Shown here: positions 63,975-64,000 of the stretch, piece by piece
Layout of the letters: every line of letters begins with the position of its first letter
Numbering within the stretch: the first letter of the stretch is position 1
Assembly (NCBI GenBank): GCA_017460175.1
Contig: JAFUBO010000006.1
Span: 96,339 to 160,338 of the forward strand
Direction: 5' to 3'
Source: Bacilli bacterium
Lineage (GTDB): Bacteria; Bacillota_I; Bacilli_A; RF39; UBA660
Length of the DNA: 64,000 nucleotides
The notes under the pieces: model-generated
What the model was told of the DNA's origin: nothing
Databases searched by the model: none
What the model saw: only the letters and a program-made list of their open reading frames with translations
Made by a program: the position numbers and the translations under genes

Positions 63975-63980
63975 TATAAT
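63975..63980 (+). promoter_or_regulatory. -10 element of a gene beyond the window
   Basis: TATAAT in GGTATATAATATAAG near the right edge, consistent with a plus-strand gene starting just outside. Confidence 0.4.
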
Positions 63981-64000
63981 ATAAGTGTAGTTAGTGGTGT

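Larger units (their letters stand above)
63374..64000. other. Non-coding AT-rich region
   Basis: About 630 bp with no credible gene on either strand. The only long frame on the minus strand (63533-63751) is produced by the tandem repeat below, has no ribosome site and no conserved features. Apart from the repeat array, only a promoter near the right edge was recognised. Confidence 0.7.

Noticed and set aside
1..64000. TGA recoded as tryptophan (Mycoplasma-type code)
   Set aside because: Tryptophan is encoded by TGG in conserved positions (for example in S11 and L2), and TGA ends several genes such as those at 28337, 34302 and 49598.

Overview
The window is a strongly AT-rich chromosomal segment of a low-GC Gram-positive bacterium (class Bacilli sensu lato). 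Evidence: a full-length Spo0A, the Firmicutes order S10-spc-alpha operon followed by an ecfA-like pair, truA, rplM and rpsI, a Firmicutes-type (EssC/EsaB) type VII secretion cluster, and many lipoproteins. The standard code is used: TGG encodes Trp, and TGA is a real stop in a few genes (for example at 28337, 34302 and 49598). Loss of rpmD (L30) from the spc operon and decayed ECF ATPases suggest a partly reduced, perhaps gut-associated lineage (RF39/RFN20- or Erysipelotrichales-like); that placement is inference.

Layout. 1-3653: end of pgk, then a GNAT-like protein, a flippase-like membrane protein, a GT4 glycolipid glycosyltransferase and tpiA. 3763-8394: spo0A, a DUF4143 ATPase, a small XRE regulator, a Y-family polymerase and an anchored protein. 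8456-22266: S10-spc-alpha operon (28 genes from rpsJ to rplQ, including secY, adk, infA and rpoA) behind a strong promoter and a structured leader. 22337-26296: an SDR enzyme, two degenerate EcfA-like proteins, truA, and rplM-rpsI with a putative L13 leader. 26384-29131: a lipoprotein, a transglutaminase-like protein, an isolated holin/M23-endolysin pair and a ZIP transporter. 29251-34525: EssC, EsaB and two small helical proteins, with no EsaA, EssA or EssB in the window. 34553-47774: envelope and stress genes (Zn-dependent phospholipase C-like, Abi_2, HtrA, PflX-like radical SAM, thioredoxin-like, LysM amidase, AqpZ, HExxH protein, CmpB-like pair, polysaccharide deacetylase). 47961-53553: small accessory membrane proteins, regulators, flavodoxin and lipoproteins, three of them behind a repeated promoter module.

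53653-63309 is a defence island: a GIY-YIG/T5orf172 protein, two PD-(D/E)XK-DUF2075 nuclease-helicases flanking a MazG-like pyrophosphohydrolase and a winged-helix-like protein, a Hachiman-like HamA/HamB pair, and a zinc-ribbon protein. The window ends in about 690 bp of non-coding DNA holding a tandem array with a period of about 96 bp.

The most interesting observation is regulatory. Exact TGTCGAA motifs, identical to the Spo0A 0A box, lie upstream of a lipoprotein gene and the first two genes of the defence island. Two of the three sites are tandem boxes exactly 10 bp apart, and at the two defence promoters the box ends exactly 18 bp before the -10 hexamer. The Spo0A encoded in this window keeps the recognition helix that reads this box. 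This suggests, but does not prove, that Spo0A controls part of the defence island.
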